Below the pieces are notes generated by a model. It was given only the letters and a program-made list of their open reading frames with translations, searched no databases and was not told the DNA's origin. A stretch of 64,000 nucleotides of DNA from the NCBI RefSeq assembly GCF_002210105.1, contig NZ_AQQU01000007.1, forward strand, positions 62,001 through 126,000, written 5' to 3'. Numbering within the stretch: position 1 is the stretch's first letter; the number at the start of each line of letters is the position of its first letter. Source of the DNA: Oceanicola sp. 22II-s10i. GTDB taxonomy: Bacteria; Pseudomonadota; Alphaproteobacteria; Rhodobacterales; Rhodobacteraceae. The position numbers and the translations under genes are program-made. Below, one piece after another: positions 53,966-64,000 of the stretch.

Positions 53966-54840
53966 CCCGACTGCTTCACCTGTCCGACCTGCATTTCGGC
54001 CGCGACCGGCCGGAACTTCTCGAACCGCTGCTGGACGCCGTGAACCGGCTGTCGCCCGACCTCGTCGCCATTTCCGGCGATCTGACGCAACGGGCGCGCG
54101 ATCATCAATTCACCGAAGCGCGGGAGTTCATCGACCGGATCGAGGCGCCGGTCCTGACCGTGCCCGGCAATCACGACATCCCCATTCACCGCCCGTTCAC
54201 GCGCCTCTTCGACCCTTTCGGCCCCTACCGCCGCGGGATCGGTCGCGATGCCGCCGGCCCGGTGGAGCTGCCGGGCATGCTGGTGATCGGCCTGAACACC
54301 GTGGACCCGCGCCGCTGGCAGCGCGGACGGATCCGCCAGCGTGAGATCCGCCGCGCCTGCGCCGCCGCCACCGCCGCCGATCCCGACGACCTTGTCGTCC
54401 TCGTGGCGCATCACCCGTTCGAACAGCGCGCCAATACCGACAAGCGCCTGATGCGCGGCGCGTTCGAGGCGGTCGGACGGCTGGCCGACTGCGGCTGTGA
54501 CGTGGTGCTGTCGGGCCACCTGCACCTGTGGCTGACCGAGCCGTTCCTGACCCGGCCCGGCGGACAGTCGATGCTGCAGGTTCACGCGGGCACCGGCCTG
54601 TCCACCCGCGCGCGGGGCGAGCCGAACGATTTCGCCTGCATCGAGCGTCAGGGTGATGTGCTGCGGATCGAACGCTGGATCGCGGGTGACGACGTCACGG
54701 CAGGCTTCACCTGCGCGACCGTCCGTCACTTCCGCCGGGGCGTCGAGGGCTGGCGCAGCGCCGACGGTCAGGGTCCCGTTCCGCGCGGCCCGCTGTCGCC
54801 CGACCCGCCGCATGGCCTGCTTGCTGCGCGTCGCGCCTGA
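53962..54840 (+). CDS. Calcineurin-like metallophosphoesterase
   Basis: A 292-residue phosphoesterase. All metal-binding motifs are present in order: LSDLHFG, ISGDLT, PGNHD, VAHHPF and SGHLHLW. Nearest in layout to the cyclic-nucleotide or UDP-sugar/lipid phosphodiesterase groups (CpdA/LpxH-like fold), but LpxI already covers the LpxH step here. Coupling to a lipid kinase gene suggests paired phosphorylation and dephosphorylation of a lipid; this is inference. Confidence 0.85.
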   Translation: MTRLLHLSDLHFGRDRPELLEPLLDAVNRLSPDLVAISGDLTQRARDHQFTEAREFIDRIEAPVLTVPGNHDIPIHRPFTRLFDPFGPYRRGIGRDAAGPVELPGMLVIGLNTVDPRRWQRGRIRQREIRRACAAATAADPDDLVVLVAHHPFEQRANTDKRLMRGAFEAVGRLADCGCDVVLSGHLHLWLTEPFLTRPGGQSMLQVHAGTGLSTRARGEPNDFACIERQGDVLRIERWIAGDDVTAGFTCATVRHFRRGVEGWRSADGQGPVPRGPLSPDPPHGLLAARRA

Positions 54841-54909
54841 TTATCCACAGCTTCTTAGGACTTTCGCGCAAAAATGCCGTGAAACTGCCGCGCATCCGGG
54901 CCAGTGTGG

Positions 54910-54946
54910 CCCTGTGTCCCGGTCAGAGTGACCACCGGACACAGGG
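54910..54946 (+). promoter_or_regulatory. Long hairpin next to the ribosome site of the 67-residue ORF
   Basis: CCCTGTGTCC (54910-54919) pairs perfectly with GGACACAGGG (54937-54946), and inside it GGTCA-GAG-TGACC forms a second 5-base stem (54921-54933). The right arm runs into the AGGGGG (54943-54948) expected to act as ribosome site for ATG 54959. It may control translation or end the upstream transcript. Confidence 0.5.
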
Positions 54947-54958
54947 GGCATTTACGCC

Positions 54959-55162
54959 ATGACGTTTGACGACAAGACCTTTCGCACGACCATAGCTGCG
55001 CGCCATACGCGATTGTTCGAACTGCTGGAAAGCGGTCAGATCAGCGCCAATCGTTTGCATGAAGAGGCCGCCTTGCCCGACATCGACCGGTCGGGCGCGG
55101 AATTCCTGCGCGATGCGGCGGCCTCGATCTCTCCGGATCGAAAACCGCACTGGTGGCGCTAA
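54959..55162 (+). CDS. Small hypothetical protein, 67 residues
   Basis: MTFDDKTFRTTIAARHTRLF opens a soluble, mostly helical protein ending RKPHWWR. No domain is recognised. AGGGGG lies 10 bases before the ATG, in the right arm of the hairpin at 54910-54946. It converges on rlmE with 4 bases between the two stop codons. Codon choice (GCG, CTG, GAT, CGG) is like the neighbours. It is probably a genuine small gene, but without comparison data this stays uncertain. Confidence 0.5.
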   Translation: MTFDDKTFRTTIAARHTRLFELLESGQISANRLHEEAALPDIDRSGAEFLRDAAASISPDRKPHWWR

Positions 55163-55166
55163 TCCG

Positions 55167-57413
<2,247 letters not shown>

Positions 57414-57477
57414 GGCGTCAACGGGCGTAGGCCCGGTACATTAAATGACATAAGATCGGGCCATGAGGAGGCATCCC

Positions 57478-57843
57478 ATGGCCCGTTTCCGTTACATCGT
57501 GCATGACGTCCCCGCCGCCGTCGCCTTCTATGCCGAGATGCTTGGCTTCACCGTCGAGCAGCAGTTCGGCCCGGCCATGGCGATCCTGACCCGCGACGAC
57601 GTGACCCTGTGGCTCGCAGGGCCACCCGCCTCGGCGTCACGCCCCATGCCGGACGGCGCGCAGCCGGAGCCGGGCGGGTGGAACCGCATCGTGCTGACCT
57701 TCGATGATCTGGAAACAACCGTGGCGGAGTTGCGTGCGAAAGGTGTGACCTTCCGCAATGACATCCTCGCCGGACCGGGCGGCCGACAGATCCTCTGTGA
57801 GGATCCGTGTGGCAATGTAGTGGAATTGTTCGAACCGGCCTGA
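57478..57843 (+). CDS. VOC (glyoxalase/bleomycin-resistance-like) protein
   Basis: A 121-residue single-domain protein. RFRYIVHDVPAAVAFYAEMLGF is the first beta-alpha-beta-beta-beta module; GGWNRIVLTFDDLETTVAELRAKG and GGRQILCEDPCGNVVELFEP the second. The expected metal ligands are His9 (IVH), Gln or His in the middle and Glu in VELF. GAGGAGG stands just before ATG 57478, so this start is preferred to ATG 57463. Specific substrate unknown. Confidence 0.8.
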   Translation: MARFRYIVHDVPAAVAFYAEMLGFTVEQQFGPAMAILTRDDVTLWLAGPPASASRPMPDGAQPEPGGWNRIVLTFDDLETTVAELRAKGVTFRNDILAGPGGRQILCEDPCGNVVELFEPA

Positions 57844-57884
57844 CGGCTCAGCCCCTTTCGGACCACGCCGAAGACCGGCACGAG

Positions 57885-57914
57885 AAAACCCCGCCGAGCA
57901 GCTCGACGGGGTTT
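57885..57914. terminator. Bidirectional terminator between the VOC and glycine-zipper genes
   Basis: AAACCCCGCCGAGC (57886-57899) pairs with GCTCGACGGGGTTT (57901-57914) with one C-A mismatch, giving A-tracts and T-tracts on both sides. It can end the plus-strand VOC gene and the minus-strand lipoprotein gene. Confidence 0.85.
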
Positions 57915-57942
57915 CTTCTGTCCGGAACCGGACCGCCTGGGC

Positions 57943-58230
57943 TTATGCCGGGCAAGGCGCCTGGTAGTAGGTGCCGTCGCCGCGCGCGTAGGCACACTGG
58001 CGGGTCTGCGTGTTCTGAGCGACCATCGTCCCCGCTGCGGCACCGCCGAGCGCGGCGATCAGACGCCAGTTGTTGTTGGCGTTCAGCGCCTCGGCCGCGA
58101 TCAGGCCTGCAGCCGCACCACCGGCAACGCCAGCAACGGTCCGGGCATCCTGGTTGGACCCGTAGGTCGTGCCGCAGGCTGCCAGAAGGCTGGCCGTCAG
58201 GCCGAGGGCGGGAATGAATCGCTGTTTCAT
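57943..58230 (-). CDS. Glycine-zipper lipoprotein
   Basis: A 95-residue outer-membrane-type lipoprotein. Signal MKQRFIPALGLTASLLAAC gives lipidated Cys19. VAGVAGGAAAGLIAAEAL and LIAALGGAAAGTMVAQ carry GxxxG-type glycine zippers that allow helix packing in membranes, as in SlyB/OsmB-like proteins. A short C-terminal part has two Cys residues (RQCAYA, APCPA). GGAGAG lies before the ATG at 58230. The role is probably envelope stability. Confidence 0.8.
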   Translation of the reverse strand: MKQRFIPALGLTASLLAACGTTYGSNQDARTVAGVAGGAAAGLIAAEALNANNNWRLIAALGGAAAGTMVAQNTQTRQCAYARGDGTYYQAPCPA

Positions 58231-58411
58231 ATGTCTCTCCTGTTCCGCGAAGTTCGCTTCATGTGCGCGATTAACGCCCCGACCCGGATCCGGTTCCATG
58301 ATTGCCCGGATTGCTTTGGCGGGTTCCCGCCGACAGGGTGTTCGCGACCGGAACCTGACCGCATGTCATGACCTGGGCATGACACCGCGCCTGACCTGAA
58401 AGGAAAACGCC

Positions 58412-58840
58412 ATGACCGCAGCAGAGATCATTGCGACACTCGGATTGAGCCCGCATCCCGAAGGCGGCCACTACCGACAGACGTGGATTGCCCCGGCCCG
58501 GGAAGGGCACCGCCCCGCCGGGACCGCGATCTATTTCCTGCTGGCCGCCGAAGAGGTCAGCCACTGGCACCGCGTCGATGCGACCGAGATCTGGCACTTC
58601 CACGCCGGGGCGCCGCTGATCCTGTCGCTGTCCGAAACAGATACCGGTCCGGCCACGGATCATCGCCTCGGCCCTGACCTGTCGAACGGGGACCGGCCCC
58701 AGATCATCGTGCCCGCCCATCACTGGCAGGCCGCCCGCAGCACCGGCGACTGGACGCTGGTCGGCTGCACCGTATCACCCGCCTTTGACTTCGCGGGGTT
58801 CGAACTGGCCCCGCCCGGCTTCGACATTCCGCACGGATGA
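58412..58840 (+). CDS. Cupin, DUF985 family
   Basis: A 142-residue cupin. LGLSPHPEGGHYRQTW, AIYFLLAAEEVSHWHRVDATEIWHFHAG and the late GCTVSPAFDFAGFEL are diagnostic for DUF985. Cupin motif 1 His/Glu ligands are in SHWHRVDATEIWH. The catalytic role of the family is not established; some members are linked to sugar epimerisation or uroporphyrinogen-like binding without proof. AAAGGAA precedes the ATG. Confidence 0.85.
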   Translation: MTAAEIIATLGLSPHPEGGHYRQTWIAPAREGHRPAGTAIYFLLAAEEVSHWHRVDATEIWHFHAGAPLILSLSETDTGPATDHRLGPDLSNGDRPQIIVPAHHWQAARSTGDWTLVGCTVSPAFDFAGFELAPPGFDIPHG

Positions 58841-58924
58841 GCGGGCATGACAGGTCATTTCATTTGCCGCACAGCACGCCTCTGCTAGGTTTTCCGGCAG
58901 TCATTCACCGCAAAGGACCTTATC

Positions 58925-59287
58925 GTGAAGACCCTCATCGCCTCGACCCTGATTTCTGCCGCCCTCGCCGCACCGCTGGCCGCACAGGACGACCCCGCGC
59001 CGACCCCCGGCATGATGCAGCAGGTCATGCTGTCGGAGGAGCTGATCGCCCTCGGCATGGAACGGAATGACCCGGTGCTGATGCTGGCCGCCCTGCGGCT
59101 GCGCGCCTCGCTCGACGACACCACCTTTGCCCCGGGCGCCGAATTCACCGACAAGGACACGCTGGTCGAAGCCGCACGCGCCGCCGCCGCCGGACAGGAG
59201 GGCCTGCTGACCATGATCGAGGATGCGGCGACAGAGAAGAGCCGCCTTTACTGCTACCCGTCGTGGGGCCGCACGATCTGCTACTGA
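58925..59287 (+). CDS. Hypothetical secreted protein, 120 residues
   Basis: The start codon is GTG at 58925 with AAAGGAC before it. The signal peptide MKTLIASTLISAALAAPLAA is cleaved near AAQ|DDP. The mature part is helical and acidic, ending in YCYPSWGRTICY, where two Cys residues ten apart probably make a disulfide. No family is recognised. It converges on pgi over a strong hairpin. Confidence 0.65.
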   Translation: MKTLIASTLISAALAAPLAAQDDPAPTPGMMQQVMLSEELIALGMERNDPVLMLAALRLRASLDDTTFAPGAEFTDKDTLVEAARAAAAGQEGLLTMIEDAATEKSRLYCYPSWGRTICY

Positions 59288-59367
59288 TCCGGGAAAATCT
59301 GAAACTCTTTTCGCGCCGGTCCGTGTCTGGTTGAGACCGGGCCGCGCATCCCTTCGGTCCGGCACTG

Positions 59368-59407
59368 CCCCGCGCCGATTTGAGCTCTCTCACAAATCGG
59401 CGCGGGG
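59368..59407. terminator. Bidirectional hairpin between the secreted-protein gene and pgi
   Basis: CCCCGCGCCGATTTG (59368-59382) pairs perfectly over 15 bases with CAAATCGGCGCGGGG (59393-59407), loop of 10. On the plus strand it is followed by ACTTTTC. It lies 6 bases after the pgi stop and is probably a shared terminator for the two convergent units. Confidence 0.7.
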
Positions 59408-59412
59408 ACTTT

Positions 59413-61020
59413 TCACGCTACCCCGTGGGCGCGCATGTAATCGACCAGCTGCACGGTCGAGCCGTCCTTGCCATCTGTCGCGGCCTCGCCCTTCAGCACC
59501 GGGTCGAGGGCCAGCGCCAGTTCCTTGCCAAGTTCCACCCCCCACTGGTCGAACGAGTTGATCCCCAGGATCACCCCCTCGACAAAGACCCGGTGTTCGT
59601 AGAGCGCCACGATCATCCCCAGCGTCTCGGGCGTCAGTTTCGGATAGGCGATGGTGACGCTCGGGCGGTTTCCCGGAAACACCCGGTGCGCCGCCTGACG
59701 CTCCAGCTCGTCCCCTTCCAGCCCCTTGGCCTCCATAAGCGCCCGTGCTTCGTCCATCGAACGGCCGCGCAGCAGCGCCTCGGACTGGGCGAGGCAGTTG
59801 GCCACCAGCAGTCGGTGCATATGGGCCAGGTCGGGCTCGTGCCCCTCGGCACCGATCAGGAATTCGCAGGGCACCACCTGCGTGCCCTGATGCAACAGCT
59901 GGTAGAAGGCGTGCTGACCATTGGTCCCCGGCTCGCCCCAGACCACCGGACCGGCGGGGCCGTCCAGCGGCGTTCCGTCCATCGCCACGCTCTTGCCGTT
60001 GCTCTCCATCTCGAGTTGCTGGAGATAGGCGGGCAGCCGCGCCAGGCGCTGTTCATAGGGCAGCACGGCACGGGTCGGATGCCCCATCACCTGATTGTGC
60101 CAGATGCCGACAAGCGCCAGCAGCACCGGCAGGTTTTCGGCGAAAGGCGTCTCGCGGAAATGGCGGTCCATCGTCTGCCCGCCCTTCAGGAACGCGCGGA
60201 AGTTCTCAGGCCCCACGGCCAGCATCACCGACAGCCCGATCGGGCCCCAGACCGAATAGCGCCCGCCGACCCAGTCCTCGAAGCCGAAGACACGCGCCGC
60301 GTCGATCCCCCATTCCGCCGTGGCATCGAGGTTCGAGGACAAAGCGGCAAACTGGTCGCCGGGCTTTTTCACGCCGCCCTTCATCCAGTCCCAGACGGTC
60401 TTGGCGTTGGTCATCGTCTCGATGGTGGTGAATGTCTTGGACGCCACGATCACCAGCGTCGTCCCGGGGTTCAGGCCCCTGAGCACGTCGTGGACCTGCG
60501 CACCGTCCACGTTCGAGACGAAGTGACAGCGCGGCCCGTCGCAGTAGGGCGCAAGCGCCTTTTCGGCCATGACCGGCCCGAGGTCCGAGCCGCCGATGCC
60601 GATGTTCACCACATCGGTGATCGCCCCGCCCTGCCCCGTGAACGCACCGCCGCGCACGGCGTCGGCAAAGGCCGCCATCCGCTCCAGCGTGTCCAGAACG
60701 TCGGGCATCACGTCCTCGCCGTCCACGCGCACCGGGTCGCCGTCAAGGTTCCGCAGGGCCGTATGCAGCACCGCGCGGCCCTCGGTCTCGTTGATTTTCT
60801 CGCCACGGAACATCGCGTCCCGCCGTGCCGCGACCTCCGCGGACTCGGCCAATGCGAGCAACGCCGACAGCGCCTCGGCGTCGATGTTGGTCTTGGAGAA
60901 GTCGAACAGGATGCCGTCCATCTCGGCCGAAAAATCCTCGGCCCGTCCGGGATTTTCGAACAGGTCGAGGATCTTCCGTCCCCGCGCCGCCCGGCCCGCA
61001 CGCATCACCCCGTCCCACAT
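59413..61020 (-). CDS. pgi: Glucose-6-phosphate isomerase
   Basis: A 535-residue enzyme interconverting glucose-6-phosphate and fructose-6-phosphate. [46 protein letters not shown], the catalytic Glu region [15 protein letters not shown] and the signature [14 protein letters not shown] are present. ATG 61020 (MWDGVMRAG) has AAAGGAA upstream. It is the last gene of the zwf-pgl-pgi operon, 45 bases after pgl. Confidence 0.95.
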   Translation of the reverse strand: MWDGVMRAGRAARGRKILDLFENPGRAEDFSAEMDGILFDFSKTNIDAEALSALLALAESAEVAARRDAMFRGEKINETEGRAVLHTALRNLDGDPVRVDGEDVMPDVLDTLERMAAFADAVRGGAFTGQGGAITDVVNIGIGGSDLGPVMAEKALAPYCDGPRCHFVSNVDGAQVHDVLRGLNPGTTLVIVASKTFTTIETMTNAKTVWDWMKGGVKKPGDQFAALSSNLDATAEWGIDAARVFGFEDWVGGRYSVWGPIGLSVMLAVGPENFRAFLKGGQTMDRHFRETPFAENLPVLLALVGIWHNQVMGHPTRAVLPYEQRLARLPAYLQQLEMESNGKSVAMDGTPLDGPAGPVVWGEPGTNGQHAFYQLLHQGTQVVPCEFLIGAEGHEPDLAHMHRLLVANCLAQSEALLRGRSMDEARALMEAKGLEGDELERQAAHRVFPGNRPSVTIAYPKLTPETLGMIVALYEHRVFVEGVILGINSFDQWGVELGKELALALDPVLKGEAATDGKDGSTVQLVDYMRAHGVA

Positions 61021-61065
61021 CGGCAAATTCCTTTCGTTCTTATCATCTGAAAGCAATATGGCCGA

Positions 61066-61737
61066 TCATTCGGCCCAGTGCACCGTCATGCCGTCCAGCA
61101 CCGCCGAAACCGGCGCATCCTCGGGGTACCTGTCCTGCGCCCGCAACAGCGCCTCGCGCTTTTCCGCGCCGAAGATCACCAGATGCTTGCTGAGCGCCCC
61201 GTTCAGGACCCGCGCACTCAACGTCACCCGCGCTTCCGGCGCACCCGGCGCGCGGATCGCGACGACCTCCGGCGCATCCGCCGCGAGCGCAGCGCTCAGC
61301 CCCTCGGCCCCCGGAAACAGCGAGGCGGTGTGCATGTCCGTGCCCATGCCAAGCACCAACACGTCGATCGGCAGATGCGGCTTCAGCCCGTCGCAGAGCC
61401 GTTCGATTGCGCTTTCCGGCTCGCCCGCGTCCAGCCTGAGCGGCAGCAGCGTGGCCGCCGCCGAGCGGCCCGTCAGCAGGCGTTCCTTCAGCAGCCGCGT
61501 GTTCGACCGGTCCGACGTGTCCGCGACCCAGCGTTCGTCGGTCAGCACCACGTCGACCCGGTCCCAGTCCAGCCGCACCGCCGACAGCGCGTCGAATATC
61601 GGCCCCGGCGTCGTGCCGCCCGGCACGGCGAATGTCACCCGGTCCTCGTTCCGCAGCGCGGTGCCCAGTTCGCTGGCCAGCCTGTCGGCCAGATCCAGCG
61701 CCAGCATGTCGCGGTCGGGGTATTCTTCGAAATTCAT
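61066..61737 (-). CDS. pgl: 6-phosphogluconolactonase
   Basis: A 223-residue enzyme opening 6-phosphogluconolactone in the pentose-phosphate/Entner-Doudoroff route. VPGGTTPGPIFDAL, VDVVLTDERWVADTSDRSNTRLL and LVLGMGTDMHTASLFPG are the family motifs. The start at 61737 overlaps the zwf stop (ATGA), which rules out longer upstream starts. Confidence 0.94.
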   Translation of the reverse strand: MNFEEYPDRDMLALDLADRLASELGTALRNEDRVTFAVPGGTTPGPIFDALSAVRLDWDRVDVVLTDERWVADTSDRSNTRLLKERLLTGRSAAATLLPLRLDAGEPESAIERLCDGLKPHLPIDVLVLGMGTDMHTASLFPGAEGLSAALAADAPEVVAIRAPGAPEARVTLSARVLNGALSKHLVIFGAEKREALLRAQDRYPEDAPVSAVLDGMTVHWAE

Positions 61738-63191
61738 GCGCGGATGTCCCTCCACCGCCGTCCGTCCCGGTGCATCAGCGCCAGGGCCTCTTCCGGTCCG
61801 CTCGATCCCGTCTCGTAGGGCTCGGGCTCGTCGCCGCGCGCTTCCCATCCCGCGATGATCGGATCGGTCCAGGCCCATGCGGCCTCGACCTCGTCACCGC
61901 GCATGAACAGCGTCTGGTTGCCCCGGATGACATCCATGATGAGCCGCTCGTAAGCATCCGGCACGTCCTCGGCATCGGGCCCGAGCGCGTCGGCGAACGT
62001 CATGTCCAAGGGCACGTCAACCAGGCGCATCCCGCCCGGCCCCGGTTCCTTGATCGTGACGCCCAGATCCATCCCCTCGTTCGGCTGCAGCCGGATCGTC
62101 AGGATGTTCCGGTGCCGCCCGGCCTCGGCGCCGAAGATCGAATGCGGCGTCTCCTTGAAGACCACCGCGATCTCGCTCACTTTCGCCCGCAGCCGCTTGC
62201 CCGTCCGCAGGTAGAACGGCGTGCCCGCCCATCTCCAGTTCGAGATATGCAGCTTGAGCGCCACGAAGCTCTCGGTCGTGCTGGCCTTGTTCTCGACCTG
62301 CGTCCGGTAATCCGCCTTGCCGTCTTCAGCCTCATACTGCCCGCGCACCACGTCCTCGGGCTTCACCTCGTCCAGCGCGCGGATGACCTTGAGCTTTTCG
62401 TCCCGCACCGCGTCGGGATCGAACTTGGCCGGCGGCTCCATCGCGATCAGGCACAAGAGCTGCATCATGTGGTTCTGCAACATGTCCCGCATCGCGCCGG
62501 ACTTGTCGTAATACTCGCCCCGCCCGCCGACGCCGACCGTCTCGGCCACGGTGATCTGGATGTGGTCGACGTATTGCGCATTCCACAGCGGCTCGAACAG
62601 CATGTTGCCGAAACGGACGGCCATGAGGTTCTGCACCGTCTCCTTCCCGAGGTAGTGGTCGATCCGGTAGATCTGGCCTTCGTCGAAATGCTCCGCGAGT
62701 GTCGCGTTCAGTTTCCGCGCGCTTTCCTCGTCCCGGCCGAACGGTTTCTCGACCACGATCCGCGTGCCCTCGCCCGCCATGCCGTGCTGGTGCAGCCGTT
62801 CGGCCAGCGCGCCGAACAGGCTCGGCCCGACCGAGAAATAGAACGCCTGAACCGCCCGCTTGTCCTTGAGCCGCGCCGCCAGTTCCGCCCAGCCCCCGTG
62901 GCCGGTCGCATCCAGCGTGACATAGCCGACCTGCTCCAGAAAACCGTCCAGCTGCGTCGCGGCCTCGCCCTGCGGCGGATCGAATTCCATCACCGCATCG
63001 CGCACGAAGTCGCGGTATGCGGCATCGTCCATCTCGCTGCGGGCTGCCCCGACAATGCGCGACGTCTCACCCATCTGGCCGGCCACGTAACGGCGGAACA
63101 GGGCCGGCAGGATCTTGCGACGGGCCAGATCGCCGGTGCCGCCGAAGATGACCAGATCAAAGGGATCGACCGGAATGACTCGGGAAACCAT
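61734..63191 (-). CDS. zwf: Glucose-6-phosphate 1-dehydrogenase
   Basis: A 485-residue enzyme oxidising glucose-6-phosphate to the lactone. N-terminal cofactor loop FGGTGDLARRKILPAL; active-site segment RIDHYLGKE at 176-184 with the catalytic His; EKPFG at 148-152. First gene of the operon with pgl and pgi. No edd or eda is in the window, so the fate of 6-phosphogluconate is not shown. An operator-like dyad lies 32 bases before the start. Confidence 0.96.
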   Translation of the reverse strand: MVSRVIPVDPFDLVIFGGTGDLARRKILPALFRRYVAGQMGETSRIVGAARSEMDDAAYRDFVRDAVMEFDPPQGEAATQLDGFLEQVGYVTLDATGHGGWAELAARLKDKRAVQAFYFSVGPSLFGALAERLHQHGMAGEGTRIVVEKPFGRDEESARKLNATLAEHFDEGQIYRIDHYLGKETVQNLMAVRFGNMLFEPLWNAQYVDHIQITVAETVGVGGRGEYYDKSGAMRDMLQNHMMQLLCLIAMEPPAKFDPDAVRDEKLKVIRALDEVKPEDVVRGQYEAEDGKADYRTQVENKASTTESFVALKLHISNWRWAGTPFYLRTGKRLRAKVSEIAVVFKETPHSIFGAEAGRHRNILTIRLQPNEGMDLGVTIKEPGPGGMRLVDVPLDMTFADALGPDAEDVPDAYERLIMDVIRGNQTLFMRGDEVEAAWAWTDPIIAGWEARGDEPEPYETGSSGPEEALALMHRDGRRWRDIRA

Positions 63192-63222
63192 CGCAGCGCT
63201 CCGTTATCCTGCCCACACGTCA

Positions 63223-63238
63223 ATGTTAGCGCTCGCAT
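63223..63238. promoter_or_regulatory. LacI-type operator candidate upstream of zwf
   Basis: ATGTTAGCGCTCGCAT is symmetric as ATGNNAGCGCTNNCAT, close to the TGTTAGCGCTAACA pattern bound by LacI-family regulators. A second AGCGCT core lies at 63195-63200, directly before the zwf start. Binding would repress or control zwf-pgl-pgi in response to a sugar-derived ligand. Confidence 0.5.
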
Positions 63239-63360
63239 CGCACACCGCCGACCCTATTGCCAGAGGCGAATGCAGACGCAGCATCGCAGCCAACATCGGT
63301 TCTGTCCATCATCTGCACCGCAGAGCATATTCCGGCGGGGACCGGCGGCAAGCGTGCAGG

Positions 63361-63738
63361 CTACTTTGCGGGAAAGCAGATCGCTTCGGCCTTGTTGCCG
63401 TCCGGGTCCTTGATGAAGGCGCCAAAGTAGCCCGTCATCGCCGCCTGCCGGGGCCCCGGCGCGCCGTCGCTGGCCCCGCCGCCCGACACCGCCGCTTCAT
63501 GGAACGCGCGCACCGCCGCCTCGTCCCGTGCCCGCATGCAAATGTGAACGCCCGTATCCGCAGCCACAGGGGCCATGCCGGGCCGGTGGTTCAGCCAGAA
63601 CTCCGGGTATGCCTTGCCGAAGCCCACGGTTTTATCCCGCTCGACCAGCAACTTGTACCCCAGCGGAGCCAGAACGGCGGACCAGAACGCCGCCCCTGCC
63701 TCAAGGTCGCTCACCGCGATGGATACGTGGTCGATCAT
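63361..63738 (-). CDS. VOC family protein (glyoxalase/dioxygenase-like)
   Basis: A 125-residue protein: MIDHVSIAVSDLEAGAAFWSAVLAPLGYK is the typical opening with metal ligand His4. VHICMRARDEAAVRAFHEAAV and GYFGAFIKDPDGNKAEAICF form the second module with the terminal Glu ligand. The FIKDPDGNKAEAICF ending is frequent in a proteobacterial VOC subgroup of unknown substrate. Monocistronic; its terminus is 122 bases upstream of the zwf operator. Confidence 0.85.
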   Translation of the reverse strand: MIDHVSIAVSDLEAGAAFWSAVLAPLGYKLLVERDKTVGFGKAYPEFWLNHRPGMAPVAADTGVHICMRARDEAAVRAFHEAAVSGGGASDGAPGPRQAAMTGYFGAFIKDPDGNKAEAICFPAK

Positions 63739-63807
63739 GTCCGTCCGTCCCTTCGGCTCGGGCGAAATGGCCCGACGCGCAACCCTAGCACCGCCCCCGG
63801 AAATGCA

Positions 63808-63834
63808 AAGCGGGGACCGCTCTGGCCCCCGCTT
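63808..63834 (-). terminator. Terminator after the permease gene
   Basis: On the minus strand AAGCGGGG (63827-63834) pairs with CCCCGCTT (63808-63815), followed by TGCATTT. It ends the partial permease gene before the VOC gene. Confidence 0.65.
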
Positions 63835-63858
63835 CGATCCTCGCGTTCCGACCGTGAG

Positions 63859-64000
63859 TCAGGCCACGGCTTGCCACACCATCCCGGCCAGCACGGCGCC
63901 CGTGATCGCGATCCCGAGATAGGCGGCGAACACGCGCGGCTTGACCAGCGCCCAGACCGCGATCGCCGCCGGAATGCAGCTGACCCCGCCCGCGATGACG
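63859..64000 (-). CDS. Permease (YraQ/ArsP-like, DUF318) C-terminal end, cut by window
   Basis: The last 47 codons are visible on the minus strand: GGVSCIPAAIAVWALVKPRVFAAYLG then a hydrophobic span and end WQAVA. The GGV(T/S)-(S/C)-(L/I)PAA motif followed by a Lys-Pro and a final membrane helix matches the end of predicted permeases of the YraQ/ArsP group, which include trivalent organoarsenical exporters. Most of the gene lies outside the window, so the call is tentative. Confidence 0.6.
   Translation of the reverse strand, partial: VIAGGVSCIPAAIAVWALVKPRVFAAYLGIAITGAVLAGMVWQAVA

Overview
The window is a 64 kb piece of a GC-rich alphaproteobacterial chromosome, almost certainly from the Roseobacter/Rhodobacteraceae group. 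This rests on gene order and family type: rseP-bamA-skp-fabZ-lpxA-lpxI-lpxB with LpxI in place of LpxH, L21 with a long C-terminal extension, hfq-hflX overlapped after trkA-trkH, a complete phoR/pst/phoU/phoB block, and dimethylglycine dehydrogenase-like proteins carrying a GcvT-type C-terminal half. No plasmid, phage, transposase or CRISPR genes are visible. Species-level assignment is not possible from the sequence alone.

Layout. 1-7.1 kb: outer-membrane assembly and lipid A synthesis. It starts with the end of rseP, then a 44-residue membrane microprotein with its own terminator, then bamA, skp-like, fabZ, lpxA, lpxI and lpxB in tight or overlapping order. 7.1-14.1 kb: two paralogous FAD/folate demethylases on opposite strands around a DUF2254 membrane protein, then a lipoprotein. 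14.3-18.8 kb: trkA-trkH (K+ uptake), hfq and hflX. 19.1-23.6 kb: aldo/keto reductase, a penicillin-acylase-family hydrolase and a 3-hydroxyisobutyrate-dehydrogenase-like enzyme. 23.7-26.7 kb: rpsB-tsf and an orphan LuxR-type regulator. 27.0-34.5 kb: phosphate regulon (phoR, then pstS-pstC-pstA-pstB-phoU-phoB behind a three-unit Pho box).

34.7-43.3 kb: gamma-carbonic-anhydrase-like protein and gmk; then obgE-proB-proA, an acetyltransferase, rplU-rpmA and a tandem pair of secreted DUF2059-like paralogues. A tRNA-Ser(CGA) follows. 44-46.4 kb is an accessory-looking patch: SH3-like lipoprotein, TIGR04325-type methyltransferase and a PD-(D/E)XK nuclease-fold protein. 46.6-51.3 kb: hydroxyacyl-CoA dehydrogenase, thiolase-like protein, and an overlapping pdxA-like/TIM-barrel pair. 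51.5-54.8 kb: an acidic two-PRC-barrel secreted protein, a lipid-kinase-like protein and a metallophosphoesterase. 55-64 kb: rlmE, eno, small proteins, the zwf-pgl-pgi sugar-phosphate operon, a VOC protein and the end of a permease.

The most unusual signals are non-coding or small. A family of GC-palindromic intergenic repeats has four copies, one of them fused to a perfect 22-bp inverted repeat. The same dyad sits at a matched distance upstream of both demethylase paralogues. A LacI-type operator lies before zwf, a hairpin abuts the ribosome site of a 67-residue ORF, and a microprotein sits between rseP and bamA. None of these proves a new system; the demethylase/DUF2254 block with its shared dyad and the repeat family deserve the first follow-up.
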